The notes under the pieces are model-generated. The model saw nothing but the letters and a program-made list of their open reading frames with translations, did no database searches and was not told the origin of the DNA. A DNA stretch of 64,000 nt from the NCBI RefSeq assembly GCF_963676685.1, contig NC_092349.1, positions 85,634,604-85,698,603 on the forward strand. The letters run 5' to 3'. This DNA is from Mytilus edulis (taxonomy: Eukaryota > Mollusca > Bivalvia > Mytilida > Mytilidae). Made by a program: the position numbers and the translations under genes. Numbering within the stretch: position 1 is the first letter of the stretch; the number at the start of each line of letters is the position of its first letter. Below are positions 36,401 through 48,287 of this stretch, piece by piece.

Positions 36401-38024
36401 TAAGCCATGTGTAAAAGTCTTAAAAAATCTTATTTATTTTTTAATTGTTTTTTAGAACTTTAACTGGTTAATGATAAAGCTATGAAAAATCAAGAGAAAA
36501 CATTTTCCCGCCAAAATGTCAATGGCTAATATCTTGAAAACAAGCACATCGACCGCTATATTTCTGTTGCTTTTTTATTCCTCAATTAATCCCCTATCAA
36601 TATATACTAGTGTTATGAAAAGCAATATATTTTCAAACTGAGCAGCGAACTTCCTTAAACAATGAAAAAAGCCCATACCACATAATCAGCAATAACAAGC
36701 ATAGATATGACAAAAGTAAAACAAACAATTCAAACGAGAAAAACTTACTGCCTCATGTAAGTACGAAACAATGAAAGAAAACAAATATTATATACAGTAA
36801 CAAAAGACAACAACTGAATTACAGGCACATACAGCATGTGGAGGATTTTAAGTAGGTTGTTGTTGCCAAAACATAACCTGGTACTGTGGTGTAACAGTAC
36901 AACGTCGAACAAACTATAAATCAAAGCATCATCGATGTTGTAATCCAGCCAATCGTAAAGCTATTCTGATATTTTTTCTGACTATACTTTTCATTTCCAT
37001 AATCTTACTGTATGCTGTTGTCTAAAAGTGGAGAATTTCGCAATATTAATGCAAATATATATCTTGATATTTCAATTTTAGACACTGTCAGATTTATTAA
37101 AATCCTTTTTTTTTATATATACCCCTGCAACTGTAATGTACATTGTTTTACCCCTGTCTGTCCGTCCGTCCGTCCCATTAAGGGTTTATATAGATATTCC
37201 GCATAATTACTCCTACAGTTTGAATCCTTTCACTTTGCTGTCTGTATGTACATATATTGAAGGTGTGCATGTGATCAGGGTTTTGATTTTAATTAATATT
37301 TGCTCTTTTGGGAGATGATTGAACTTTCATAGGAGGAGCGATTCCGGGTATAATAGTTTGAATACTAGGAAGTTTTCACGTTGCTGGCTGTTGGTACATT
37401 TATTGAAGCTGTACATGTGGTCAGGGTTTTGATTTTTATGCTCTTTTGGGAGATAGTTGAACTTTGTCAAAATTAACACTTTGCATCAGCGTTGGAATCA
37501 ATTGTGTCTCCCAGACACAATAATATCCCAAAGAAAGTCCTACAGTGTCTTTGTTATACTATAGTTACTTCAGAGAGGAATGCAGGAGCAGCACTCTGTC
37601 TAAATTGTCTAGTCTGGCTATGCCTATGGTCCTTTTGGGCTTAGCAGCTCTATAACCTTGTAAACGTTATTGACCATCATTGAAGATTATTCAGTATTTG
37701 TCGAAATGCTCATCTGGTGCAGTAAAACTGTATTGTTAATGTAACGCACGACGTCTTGCTTTAACTTCAGTAAACATTAGATAAAAAAATATGTAAATTT
37801 GTCTGTTAAATACAAAACCAACCAGCTATAACGATTAAAAATACATATAATGTCATTGTGACGTCATCAATTTGCAAATTTATCAAGAAAATATTAATTT
37901 TGACAAACTGTTTACCTAAATTTTGATAGTTTTGGCTACAAACGTGATTGGCTTCATGCTTGGTCCACCATATTTTGTTTTGTTAAAATGTGTATCTGAA
38001 CTATTTACTTGTTTTTAAAACAAT
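33473..38024. other. Intergenic between DUF229 gene and CARD/STAND gene
   Basis: Holds a MITE (33871-34029), inverted family B copy (34135-34225), repeats of 'cgttgtgttcacg' words (35255-35355), part of an interspersed sequence with 'gagttcagtatttttgtgat' (35690-35718, also at 9405 and inverted near 55425), a somewhat GC-richer patch (35885-36060), a family A fragment (about 36185-36260) and a CTGTCCGTCCGTCC tract (37156). No gene supported. Confidence 0.5.
33871..34029. mobile_element. Short TIR element with internal G and C runs
   Basis: The ends CAGTGGCGGATCC and ATCCGCCTCTG are imperfect inverted repeats. The inside carries a G run then a C run ('agggggggggggctgccccc'), which is strongly self-complementary. 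'agtggcggatccag' is a start commonly seen in invertebrate short elements (recollection). Confidence 0.65.
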
Positions 38025-38030
38025 TTTATT
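38025..38030 (-). promoter_or_regulatory. Candidate polyadenylation signal AATAAA
   Basis: AATAAA on the minus strand, 126 nt after the stop codon of the CARD/STAND gene. Confidence 0.4.
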
Positions 38031-38155
38031 TTGTCCACCTGTAACATAATATAGTTTTGAAGCTGTTAACATCTTTAAACAACGAGTTGAGACCTTCGTT
38101 GCCCTTCTCCCTTGCGTTGATTAAGCCATTAAAGTAAAAAAAAAACAATAAACTA

Positions 38156-40239
38156 TTACTGTTTCTTTGAATGTTCTTCCAATACCATCACTATAGATCT
38201 ATGACCATTGTCCGATGCGATGTCCAGCGGAGATTTCCCATCTGTCCGCTGCATCCATATGTTAGCATTTCTCTCTAACAATAAACAAACGATATCCCCA
38301 TGTCCGACTTCACATGCATAGAATAACGGTGTTGTTCCATCAGTTTTTGTAACGTTCACATTTACATTGTGATCCAGAAGGATTTGGACTACTTCTTTAT
38401 GTCCCATTAAACTAGCAAGGTGTAGTGGGTATGAACCAGCAAACATATCAAAAACATATTCTGGTAATGCAGTTTTCACGAACTCTTTAGCAACTAATGA
38501 ACCGTATTTATTTGCAACTTTCAGCCAACTTTGTTGTACACTTTTAATAGTCTTTGGGGGATGTTTAGCAACAAAATCTACTATTATCTGTTTGTTTTGT
38601 AGGCATTTGTTACAGTCAGCTTTTTTAGCTAATAAAATTTCTACAATATCTGTAAAACCATTACGGGTGGCTGTCAAAAGCGGATTGTCACCATCATACA
38701 TTTGTGCATCTATGTCCGCGTTATGTACAATTAATAAACGGACAACATCAAAATGATTTTGCTGAGCGGCCATTCTAAGAGGTGTGCCTCCTGCATTCTT
38801 ACTCAAATTGACGTCTGCTTTCTTTTTCAATAACATTCTAACGATGTCTGTGTGACCATCTTGCGCCGCCATGAAAAGCGGAGTTACGCCATTGGCTCTA
38901 CTCATATTGACATTACCATTGTTATCCAACAGCCACTCCACTATATCAGAATAACCACCACGACAAGACTTTATAAGAGGAGTATTGCCTGCTGCAAAGT
39001 CTTCTCGTTCATTATCCCTCTTATTGGCAAGATCAATTCGTTGAGATTTATCAAGTTGGTTAAGATTTTGCAACAATTGTTGCCTAAATTCAGGTATTCT
39101 CATGCTATCATTGTAGAAAACATTTGTGACTTTTCCGTTTGACCAATCAGAAATAAGTCTTTTTAAATAAAATTGAAGTTTTTGGTCAGGAAGTCTGATT
39201 GTAAACTCGACATCATTCTTGTGATCCTCTTGTGTTGGCTTCCACACGACACGTTCACTTAAGAAAGCACTGTCGCCATGCTTTATGATTAAATGTATCA
39301 TCTTGTGACCAAAGTAGTGAGCGAAGAAGTCAAATAACCTGTCATGCAAACTACTATAAACATTATTCTCTTCAGAAATATAGCTACCAACTAAAGTGTC
39401 AATAGCACTTTTCAGCTTCATTTTAGATGTTCCTCTTTCCAGTAGACACGCTTCAAAAGTGTCATCTAGGAGATTTCTTTGTTCGTCAGTAATATCTCCA
39501 GAAAATAATTCTCCATCCAGTTTGTTATTATAGAGGACTATCATTACTAATGAACAAATTTCCATCAATCCAGAACAATATAATATATCTAGTTCGTCTT
39601 TATACACTTCAAATGGACTTTTGAAAAACTTGTACACATCCATTTTCGGCTTCAGATGACATAAAGAACAGAGGAGTGGGAAAGATTGTTCTGATACTTC
39701 AGTTAAGTCCAATTCATCCATTTGTTTTCCAAAATATGATTCTGCCATCTTTGTTTTTTCTGATCTTGTTAGACGCAATTCGTCAGATATCAAATTGCAC
39801 ACACACGACTTGAATGGTCGAGATAGAACTCCAAACTGTCTGTCCTTATAAACTTGTAACCGGCACGTTACAATAATCTTACAATATTTATCTTCTAATA
39901 TGCTTTTAATCACAGGTAACAACTGTTGCCACTTTTCAATCTGTTGTTGACTAGCAGTGAATTTTCCACAAATATCATCTACAACAAAAACTGTCTTCCT
40001 ACCAGGTTGGTAGTAATTTCTAATGTCTGTTGGCTCTATCACAGGTATAATTATGTACCCATTTGTCTTCAAATTTAGCGCAACATGTCGGGAAATATAT
40101 GTCTTCCCTACACCGGCACTGCCTGTTATGGTCACACAATTGCTGTCCTGTACGCAGTTTCTAACATGTTCACTGCCCCTTGTAGAAATAAATGATCTAT
40201 CCTTGAGTACCCATTCCTCAATCTGTGATCTCATTTGAT
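38156..40239 (-). CDS. CARD/STAND gene, last exon: STAND NTPase and ankyrin repeats
   Basis: 2084-nt terminal exon (acceptor TTTTCTCAG), 693 codons before the stop. Counting from its first Met: Walker A at 38-45, Walker B at 81-88, a sensor-like IIVTCRLQVYKDRQF region about 119-133, and an alpha-helical region to about 410. Ankyrin repeats follow (GNTPLIKSCRGGYSDIVEWL, GVTPLFMAAQDGHTDIVRML, GTPLRMAAQQNHFDVVRLL, DNPLLTATRNGFTDIVEIL, then, after a non-canonical insert, SYPLHLASLMGHKEVVQIL and two more). The NTPase and ankyrins sit in one exon, which is usual for this type of protein in molluscs. Confidence 0.95.
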
Positions 40240-43200
40240 CTGAGAAAAGAAAACATCTAACTTTTCACATAAAATTCCATAATTTAGTTCATTTTTGTAT
40301 AGTTTCTTTTGAATATGGTAATCCTTTGTTTTTGTATTATCATTCAATAATTATTTCTAAAAAGAAATGTTCGATACCAGGTAAATAAGCAACAAATCAG
40401 TTTATAATCAGAATAAAAATAATTAAGACTCATTATTAGTTACTTTTTTAAATAATAACAGATTTGTTGAAATGGAAATGTTCTCTTGTTCATGTACATC
40501 AAATATAATTAAGATATTTCACAAATATACATAAAAGATAGATCAGACTTTATGTATTGGTAAAATAGACAGAAATGATTCTTTTAAGTTAGATTAATCA
40601 ATAAAATGAAATCCAATTACCTCGTATATTTGCAGGAATAACTTTTTGAAGTTCACTTTGTATCTTTGTTAAATTCTCTTCTACTTGGGATATCATATCT
40701 AGTCCTAAATGAGAATAATTAAAAAAAAAAAAAAGTTTTCATATACATCCTGTACTTTCAACTATTGCAATTAATCAATGTTATTTATGCTCTTGCTTGT
40801 TTGTGTGTGTTGTTTTTTTACAACTTATTTAAAATTATACTATATATATAAGTGATATATGCCTTCCTGATGCCTTAAGGAGGTAGAACTAGGTTAAGGG
40901 AAATAACTCTTAACATCATCAGTACGTTTGTGTCAACCATTTTCAAAAATATATTCTAAGCTTCTAGGTTACATAGATTGTTTTCAATCTGTTTCAGGTA
41001 AATGCTTAAAATACATTGATGAACTTGACTTTTAAAAACGCTTAACTGATTTAAAGAGTTGTCTCCCTGAGCCAAGGTCTACCCCCTTAATGTGGGGAAT
41101 AATTATATTCTTATAAGTTCTATTTTAAAAGCGTCATTGTTTATTATAGCATGTTTCTGTGATGGTGGTAGACATAATACAACTATTTATATCCAATACA
41201 GCTTGGAATTTCTATTGGGTGAGCGAAATGTTCAGACTGAATTTTAATAGAAAGGAAAATGCTAAATACTTGAAAATAATAATGGTGAAATGATTCTGTC
41301 CGGCGCTTCTATAGAACATTATTTAGAGATATAACTGAAGAATGACAAAAGTGACGCCACCCAAATTCGCACTAAATTTGAATTTTGTGGTAATTTTAAT
41401 ACGCATTGTGTCTAAGTTTCATAACATTCTGTTGAGACTAACGTAAAGTAGACATGAGGAACGAAAAATTCAGCACTTTATCCGTTTGTGAAGGAGCATA
41501 ACCCTTAGGCTAGAAAGGTGAAGGGTGATGCCAATCACATCCAAACTTGATCTTTGTTTTATTATAATAAGCATTGTGTATAAGTTTCGTAACATTTAGT
41601 TTAGGCAAAGTAAAGTTTGGAAATGTAAAACAATTTCGGGACGTATGCACATATGGACGGACGAACATACATACAGACGAACAAGGTTAAAATTCAATGC
41701 CTCATCCGCTACAGCGTGGGCATAAAAAACTTTGGCGAGGTCTTAACAGGAGTGATAATAATATTAGTCACGATTCTTAACCTTGATCTTACATTAAATA
41801 CTGAACTCAAGGAGGTATATCGGTGAACAACACCATTATAATAGTATGCTTTATATACCTTGTTCCTTCTTCCTTTGTCTTTCTCTAAATTTCATCATTC
41901 CTGTAAATAAGTGAATGGAAATTTTATCTGACAGAGTCGTGTGAACGTTATGAAATTCAAATTGCATAAGATATATACAAACGGAAATAATAATTTAAAT
42001 ACAATGAATGTATAAATATAGGCAACAGTAGTATAATATCTCTGTTCAAAAGTCATAAATCGATTAAGAGAAAACAAATCCGAGTTACAAACTAAAACCA
42101 AGGATAACACATCAACTATAAGAGGAAAACAACGAGAGAGAAAAACGAAAACTTAAGTAAAAACCTGAATTATCCTGTATGATACAATGAGGTGCATGTA
42201 CAGATTTATTCCAATATGAATTGACGACTGCACAATATAACATTCTAAGCGGATGATCTCCTGCATTATCATTAGTTAATTATATAGTGCACAATTGACA
42301 GTTTGCACGTTCAACAATATAGTAGAATATTGTAGACACTGAAACCGTTTAGGAATTAGGAGCCCAAAAGGGGTCAAAAACAAGCGTTTTTCTAGTTTCA
42401 GGATTATAACTTGTGTACAAGAATTTCAATTGCTCTGAAATTATACAGCAATGTTTAAATCACAAGAAGAAGGTTTTGGATTCATTTTAGGGGTTATGGG
42501 GCCAAAGGTTAGGAATTAAGGGCCAAAAAGGGGCTAAAACAAGCATTTTTCTAGTTTCCAGACAAGAACTTGTGTGTAATTGTATGGATCTCTCTGAAAT
42601 TGTACCGCAATTTACCATATAACTAAAGGGAGGCTGGGATTAAGTTTTCAGATAATTGCTCAAAATATGTAGGAATTAGGGGCCAAAAAAGGGCCAAAAA
42701 GAAGCATGTTTCTAGTTTCCAAACAATCATGACAATAACTTGTGTTTAAGTGTATGGATCTCTCTGAAATTATACTACAAGGTTCAATACTACAAAGGAA
42801 AGCATGGGATTGAGTTTAAGGGTTATTGCTCCAAGGGGATTTCAAAAAATTGGGGGGGGGGGGGGGGTGGTTGTTAACCATTATTTTAAGAGCTTTTTTT
42901 TTCAAAATTTCAAATTTTGAAATGTTTCAAGAAGAAATCTTCAATTGTACAGTATTATGCAATAGATTTGTTAGATCTTTGACCACATTAATTTTGTGAC
43001 AAAAAACTATATTATGTCAAAAATTTTATCACAATCCAAATTCAGTATCAAGCTTCAATATTGTGACCAAATATGCCCCAACTGTTCAGGGTTCGACCAC
43101 TGGGGTCGTATAAAGCTGCGCCTTGCGGAGCACCTGGTTTAAAATAAAGTTACTCCAATTACACCTATATTTTCACATTTCAATTAAAACGTGAAAAATA

Positions 43201-45675
43201 CCCTTTTTACTCATGTAAAGTTCATGTGAAATTCACGTATGAGATCGTTTAATGGTGAATTTCCCGTGCAATGTTTACTTGAATTTCATATGTCACGTGA
43301 GCATAGGAAAATTACATTCACAAAAGCAAAGATAAAGATAAAAGCAAAATACTGAAAAATCAAACGGCAAAATCAAAAGACAGACGGTATCATACCAAAA
43401 AGGAAATATATGAAAACAAATAAAATGAAACAAATCTATTAGTTCTTCAACTTCGTAATTCATTTTGACCTGCTAATTCTTTTTTATTTGATCGTCACTG
43501 ATGAGTCTTTTGTTGACGAAATGCGCATCTGGCATATAAATGTTAAGACTGGTGTCTGTGATTACGCAGAGGGCAATAAAAAATATAAAGTTTGCAATAT
43601 GTTATTTTTGTAAATTACCTATATGACATAACTCCTTGTCATGCGTTGTCACCTCCGTATTTTCAAGGGCATCTAAAACATGTTCATGAGATGCATGTCG
43701 AATAGCTTCTAGAAACATATTGTAAGCATTTTTATCTTTGTACACTAATTTAGCCAAAAGACGTCTATTACTCTCGTGTTTAGTAAGGTTAAGAGTACAT
43801 ATTTCCTCTCGATCTTCTGGTTCCAGGACTTCTGATTGTAGAAGATGGTCAACTACATCTGTGGTACAATCCATATCTTCTACCAACAATTTGTAGTTTT
43901 TCTGTAATTTTATGTTATTTGCATTTACAACTGCAAGATAAAGAAAAAATTCTCATAAAATAAACAGTTTTTTGTACTATATAAGATGATTGTCAGCTAA
44001 TGATCAGCAAATGGATAAGCCAATACTGAGTTCCACTGGTACCAAAACATACATGAACATAGGGCAAAATCCATAAAGCATATATGCATCATCTTTCTAG
44101 TAACGCATGTACAATTCCGAAAGTGTCGAATTACACTTACCGCACCAGAAGTGCAATTCGAATTTTCCGTCCCTCCGGAAGATGAATTGTCTCCTAAAAC
44201 ATCGAACAGGTATGTTAGGAACATCGAGAAGATAATCCTTAAAGTCTTATGCATTCCAATAACATCATTTTCTGGTCTTTGAGATTCAATTCACAATATA
44301 TATAGAATCACAATAATACCAAGACCAGGAGATCAAAAACCCGTAAACAAACATGTAAAATCATACTAATAAACAAATAAGTTTCTGGAGGATTACTCTT
44401 ATTGTCGATCTCGATATCAATATAAAATAAAAGAAGAATTAAACATGATTTTGGAACTAAAAGTCAAATACAGAAATACAAACCAACAATAGTTAAGCTT
44501 CTACTTGGAAATGCACATCTATATTACGACTTTTTTTTTTATTGTGTGCATCAAAACCTCTTTTATTGCAGCATTGTAATAAATCCTTGTTTTCTTTAAT
44601 TTTGTGTAAGGTATATGCTCAAAATTATATTTAACTACTTACTAGTTTCAGTGTGTGAAATATTGGAAGGTGCTTCGCTGTTCACCCTAATTTTAATTCT
44701 ATTAAAGAGTTCTTGGACATCAGGTTCAGAAGCACGCGGGTCCAACTGTATCAGGACATCTTTAAATATCTCGAAACACTCATATGGACGTTCAATGAGA
44801 ATTTCCAACAGCAATTTATTACGTTCAAACTGTGTTGTCGGTTTAATTATTTCTTCCCTGTCCTCTATCGTTATAATACATTTAGAAATAAGGTTATCCA
44901 AGACCTGTTTGTCAAGTACTGTTTTATTGGCTAATTCAACAAGATGAAGATGATGTCCATGTTGAGATTGACCTGAAAACAATAAAATATGCACAGCAAT
45001 GAGAGAACAAATAAAAATAAAACAGTTCTGGAACACGCAGAGTTTTAAACATTTTTTTTTTTTTATCGTATTCAACATTTAACAATCATTTCTATATGAT
45101 CAAAAACTGAACTAGTTTGTTAATATTCTTCTGAAGGGTTTGCGAACTCTTAAAAAATGGTTCATGTCGATAATCTAAACACTAGGCTTTGACTTTTCAT
45201 TTTAATAAGGTGAAGTGTAGTAAGAAGTTGTTTGAAAATGATTTACTCGGATGACGGGTAACTTCATCATCACAAACGACCATCATGAAATTGTACGAGT
45301 GAACAGAAATTAACGAACAAATTATTTAAGTTGCATATCGTTAAAAATATAAAATAAACCATTGTGTACGCTAATCAGAGATTAAAAACCAACCTATAGT
45401 TGCACTAGACTGTTTTTCCGTAAATGTGCGTTTTGGCACAACGTCTTCATATGCTTCTGTTTGGACATCAACACCATTAAATTCTATCGATCCATGTTGA
45501 CGAACATCGTTATTGCCTTTGCGAACATTGTTTGTCTCTGGTTGTGCGTGAACTTTAGAAATATTACTGCTGTCTGGCTTGACATCTGGTGAAGCCATAT
45601 CCATGGGTTGTTTCGAATTTTTTTTTATGTTCGTTAAGCTGGAATGTGCAATTAAGTGAGTTACTTTTATATTAT
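38156..45675 (-). CDS. Tandem-CARD, STAND NTPase, ankyrin-repeat receptor-like protein
   Basis: Gene-level entry joining 45394-45675, 44643-44972, 43619-43930, 41859-41900, 40621-40704 and 38156-40239. Every junction is GT-AG and in consistent phase, giving at least 1020 residues. Order: low-complexity N-terminus; two CARD-like death-fold domains; a charged coiled linker; a P-loop NTPase with Walker A GSAGVGKT and Walker B TVFVVDDI; an all-helical stretch; and about seven ankyrin repeats to the stop. The NTPase plus linker resembles the STAND-type NTPases (nSTAND3-like) found in bivalve proteins. By analogy with NOD-like receptors and Apaf-1, the NTPase would oligomerise and the CARDs recruit CARD-bearing partners; ligand and partner are unknown. 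The first ATG in the visible frame is in exon 45394-45675, but an upstream coding exon is not excluded. Confidence 0.87.
40621..40704 (-). CDS. CARD/STAND gene, linker exon
   Basis: 84 nt from CATTTAG to CGAG|GTAATT. Encodes LDMISQVEENLTKIQSELQK then VIPANIR, a likely short coiled coil leading into the NTPase. Also a multiple of three with phase 1/1, so skippable. Confidence 0.82.
41330..41705 (+). repeat. Interspersed repeat, same family as 600-860
   Basis: Shares 'aagtttcgtaacatt', 'taggcaaagtaaagtt' and 'aacaatttcgggacgta'-like strings with the copy at 600-860 and itself contains two diverged halves. It ends in a 'ggacggacgaac' motif, like the element at 58020-58490. Located in the intron between linker exon 40704 and micro-exon 41859. 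Confidence 0.55.
41859..41900 (-). CDS. CARD/STAND gene, 42-nt micro-exon
   Basis: Between TTTACAG and CAAG|GTATAT. Adds MMKFRERQRKKEQ, a highly basic stretch between the CARDs and the NTPase. The phase (1/1) matches both neighbours and the length is a multiple of three, so it could be skipped without frameshift. Confidence 0.75.
42350..43140. repeat. Degenerate tandem repeat, about 157-bp units
   Basis: Units start with 'taggaattaggggccaaaa' variants at about 42353, 42510 and 42668, each with 'ttctagtttcc' and 'tctctgaaattata'. A G run lies at 42850-42868. A trailing block 'actgttcagggttcgaccac' (43081-43100) is familiar from mussel repeats. In the intron between the micro-exon and the second CARD exon. 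Confidence 0.75.
43619..43930 (-). CDS. CARD/STAND gene, exon with second CARD domain
   Basis: 312 nt from CTTGCAG to ATAG|GTAATT. The frame carries NYKLLVEDMDCTTDVVDHLL, LEPEDREEICTL, RRLLAKLVYKDKNAYNMFLE and HEHVLDALEN, a textbook CARD (caspase recruitment domain) with all six helices apparent. Confidence 0.9.
44643..44972 (-). CDS. CARD/STAND gene, exon with first CARD-like domain
   Basis: 330 nt from TTTTCAG to ACTA|GTAAGT. Contains VLDNLISKCIITIEDREEI, RNKLLLEILIERPYECFEIF and DVQELFNRI. These follow the CARD pattern: a helix ending in the 'T.EDREEI' turn, then the 'LL..L..R...F..F' helices. More diverged than the second domain. Confidence 0.83.
45394..45675 (-). CDS. CARD/STAND gene, first recovered exon (low-complexity N-terminus)
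   Basis: 282 nt from TTTGCAG to ATAG|GTTGGT. The frame is open from the acceptor; the first ATG, in the context CAACCCATGGATATGG, gives MDMASPDVKPDSSNIS, a polar segment without domain. Since the frame is open upstream of this ATG within the exon, the true start may lie in an unseen exon. Confidence 0.7.
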
Positions 45676-45944
45676 CTGCAAATAAAAGGATAGAATTATG
45701 TTACTTATTTCTAAATTATAGCATTTAAATGTATCTGTTATGACTTATAAATGCTTACTCCGTTTATGTTTATTTATCTACATGTGTTTAGTCTTTAGTT
45801 ATACAATGATCGTATTTAGCTTTTACATATACTTGTGATATGCATACGTCCAGTATTTATTGATCAACATTTAGCATAATCAGTCATTTGCAGCTTTTTT
45901 GTTTGTTTGTTTGTTTTAGTATTTCATTTAATCAAATGTTCAAT

Positions 45945-46160
45945 TTTTATACCAGGTTAAAAGAGGGACGAAAGATACCAAAGGGACAGTCAAACTCATA
46001 AATCTAAAACAAACTGACAACGCCATGGCTAAAAATGAAAAAGACAAACAAACAACAGCACACACGACACAACATAGAAAACTAAAGAATAAACAACACG
46101 AACCCCACCAAATAACTAGGGGTGATCTCAGGTGCTCCGGAAGGGTAAGGATCTGTTTGC
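45945..46160 (+). repeat. Interspersed repeat family C
   Basis: 'agagggacgaaagataccaa', 'ctgacaacgccatggctaaa' and 'ggtgctccggaagggtaa' recur at 54726-54915; the strings are familiar from bivalve genomes. Overlapping frames on both strands here (up to 122 codons) are repeat-derived. Class not known. Confidence 0.75.
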
Positions 46161-46361
46161 CACAAACTACATGTTTTTCGTTTTTGATGATATATTGGTC
46201 CATTACCAAATGCAATAATTTATTAAACATGTTAGAATGGAATTCATTTGATAGTTCAGATTTTTTAAATTTTAATTGAAATATATATTTCCAACCCGCC
46301 GAGTTCATTGTTCACTCTTTTGAACGCCATTGGTTATAATGTAGTAAGGTTAAACTATAGT

Positions 46362-46535
46362 ATTAATGAATGGGTGTTTTTATAATGGCCCTGTTATATG
46401 TCCAAGGTCTGTAATAATGGTCGAGGAAGTCGGTAATGGCCCGAGGCAACGCCGAGGGCCATTACAGACATCCGAGGCCATTATTACTGACCGAGGTCAT
46501 ATAACAGGGCCGTTATAAAACACCCATTTCTTAAT
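46362..46535. mobile_element. Palindromic element built on 'ATAATGGCCCTGTTATAT'
   Basis: TGGGTGTTTTTATAATGGCC at 46371 is inverted at 46505-46526 (GGCCGTTATAAAACACCCA), and the inner arms ('ggtcgagg', 'gaggcaacgccgagg') also pair; nearly the entire 160 bp is a hairpin. Related sense words follow at 46840-46925. Confidence 0.8.
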
Positions 46536-46835
46536 ACATTTATTAACCAACTGAACAAAAGTATATGTGTTGCTACCAACTTGATGTACTCTCTTACTCT
46601 TTTAATGACAGTTTAGTTAAATATACCAAATATCCAAGATATAAAGTTGAAAGAAGTTATGTGTTGAAAAACAGGATGAACAGTGATCCCTTTATATGGT
46701 TCTTTATAACTCTTTAATGTTTGTTGCTGGTTACTAAATTAAACAAAATACAAAAAGGTATTATACTCTTTACAACTTAATTTTATTAACTTTATTAAAA
46801 ACCCTAACTGGGCTTAATACAGACAAACTGGGCAT

Positions 46836-46930
46836 TAATACAGGGCCATTACAGAAAAACAGGGCCATTACAGAAAAACAGGGCCATTACAGATAAACAG
46901 GGCCATTACAGAAAAACAGGGCCATTACAG
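46836..46930. repeat. Tandem 'cagggccattacagaaaaa', about 5 copies
   Basis: 19-20-bp units, one with 'gataaa' for 'gaaaaa'. The words 'ggccattaca' also occur in the adjacent palindrome, so the array probably grew from it. 'catttattaaccaact' (46537) and 'agttggttaataaaatg' (46978) form an outer inverted pair around the array. Confidence 0.85.
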
Positions 46931-47044
46931 AAAATATGTAATTTTTAATAAAAAGTCATTTTTGGCAATAATGTACTTAGTTGGTTAATAAAATGTGTTG
47001 TTTAATAAAATACTATAATTTTCCTCGGTGTTAGTTGTAACCTG

Positions 47045-47165
47045 GATTTGTTTTTTTCTCATAATCGATTTATGACTTTTGAACAGGGTAAACTAACTAT
47101 TTTGGGCTACCGTCTAGTAAATAAGGCAACAGTAGTTTACCGCTGTTCAAAAGTCATAAATCTAA
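47045..47165. repeat. Hairpin repeat with ATTTATGACTTTTGAACAG arms
   Basis: ATTTATGACTTTTGAACAG (47067-47085) is inverted at 47142-47160. A half copy (CTGTTCAAAAGTCATAAATC) lies at 42043-42062. A dispersed hairpin element. Confidence 0.7.
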
Positions 47166-48287
47166 ATGGTTGGAACAAATATAGGCTAATATCAAATTCG
47201 TCCGACGCACATTCGACATGCAAGAGACTCACCTGGGAGGCTTATATCAAGGAACGTTTTTACCGTTAAAGACTTTCGCTCATAAAGGGTTACGATACAG
47301 TCCCTGAGGAGGGAGCCAAATTGTTACCCTTGGCTAGAATTTGTTTTCGTCGCACTGAAAAGGGGGGTTTGGTGATAGTTATCAAAGGTACCAGGAATAC
47401 AATTCAACACGCCAGATGCACGTTTCGTCTACATAAGACATAGTATATGGTGTTTTATTTTTGAAACAAACTCCTCACATGTACATGTGAAAGTCAATGC
47501 AGAAGCATTATAGTAGCACTTTAAAAAAAATCCGCTACTATCATACTCAAGATAACAGCACATTTGGCTAAAAGAAAACATGTTTCCGTTAATGTGGGTT
47601 TGCCTTGAAGTTCGGTATCTTTGCTATTTCACCTTTGATTATGTTTATACAGCTTGTGTTAAAATAACAACACTATATTACATGTCTTACATTGCTTGAA
47701 AGATGATAACAATACGCCTTCGTGTGGAATTTTACAAATAAGACGCAATAAGGTATATCATCCAAATAAACAGAACATATATTGAGAGAGATACAAATAA
47801 AAAAAAGGGTGAAGATGAATTTTCTTGTCTGGAAAGAACTGACAATCATATCTTTTTATTATCCTCCCTCCCCCTCCGAAATTTCTAATGGTCGTTCACT
47901 CCGAGTATCCACTACTTTAATGTAGATGATCAAAATAATTCCGGATGCACATGTATCCTCATTCGAAAAACAAACCAGTTGTACTTTTTGTTTGGTCGCC
48001 AAGGTTGCATTTTGTAACATGGTAAAATCATAACCTCCATTATTTTTGTGTTATTAACCCCTGACTACAGCTCTCGTAGCCATCTGTGACATTCGATCGG
48101 AATTCCATTCCCTAGTAATAACATTAGTCTTACGATAAAAATATTTAGTTGAATTGTTAAGGAATATTTTAGACTTACGTTAAATCTTATTGATTTTTTT
48201 GTGAAAAGGGCTACTGATAAACATTAACCATCTTAGCATGCTTAGTAAATACGTACTTTCATCTATCTTATCAATAGTTATTATAAT

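Noticed and set aside
43997-44254. 85-codon minus-strand frame with a signal-peptide-like start and several Cys, in an intron of the CARD/STAND gene
   Set aside because: The host gene's exon chain skips it in perfect phase; no known peptide family and no promoter or poly-A evidence.
45940-46308. 122-codon minus-strand and 84-codon plus-strand frames
   Set aside because: Both lie in dispersed repeat family C, whose second copy (54726-54915) does not keep the same frames.
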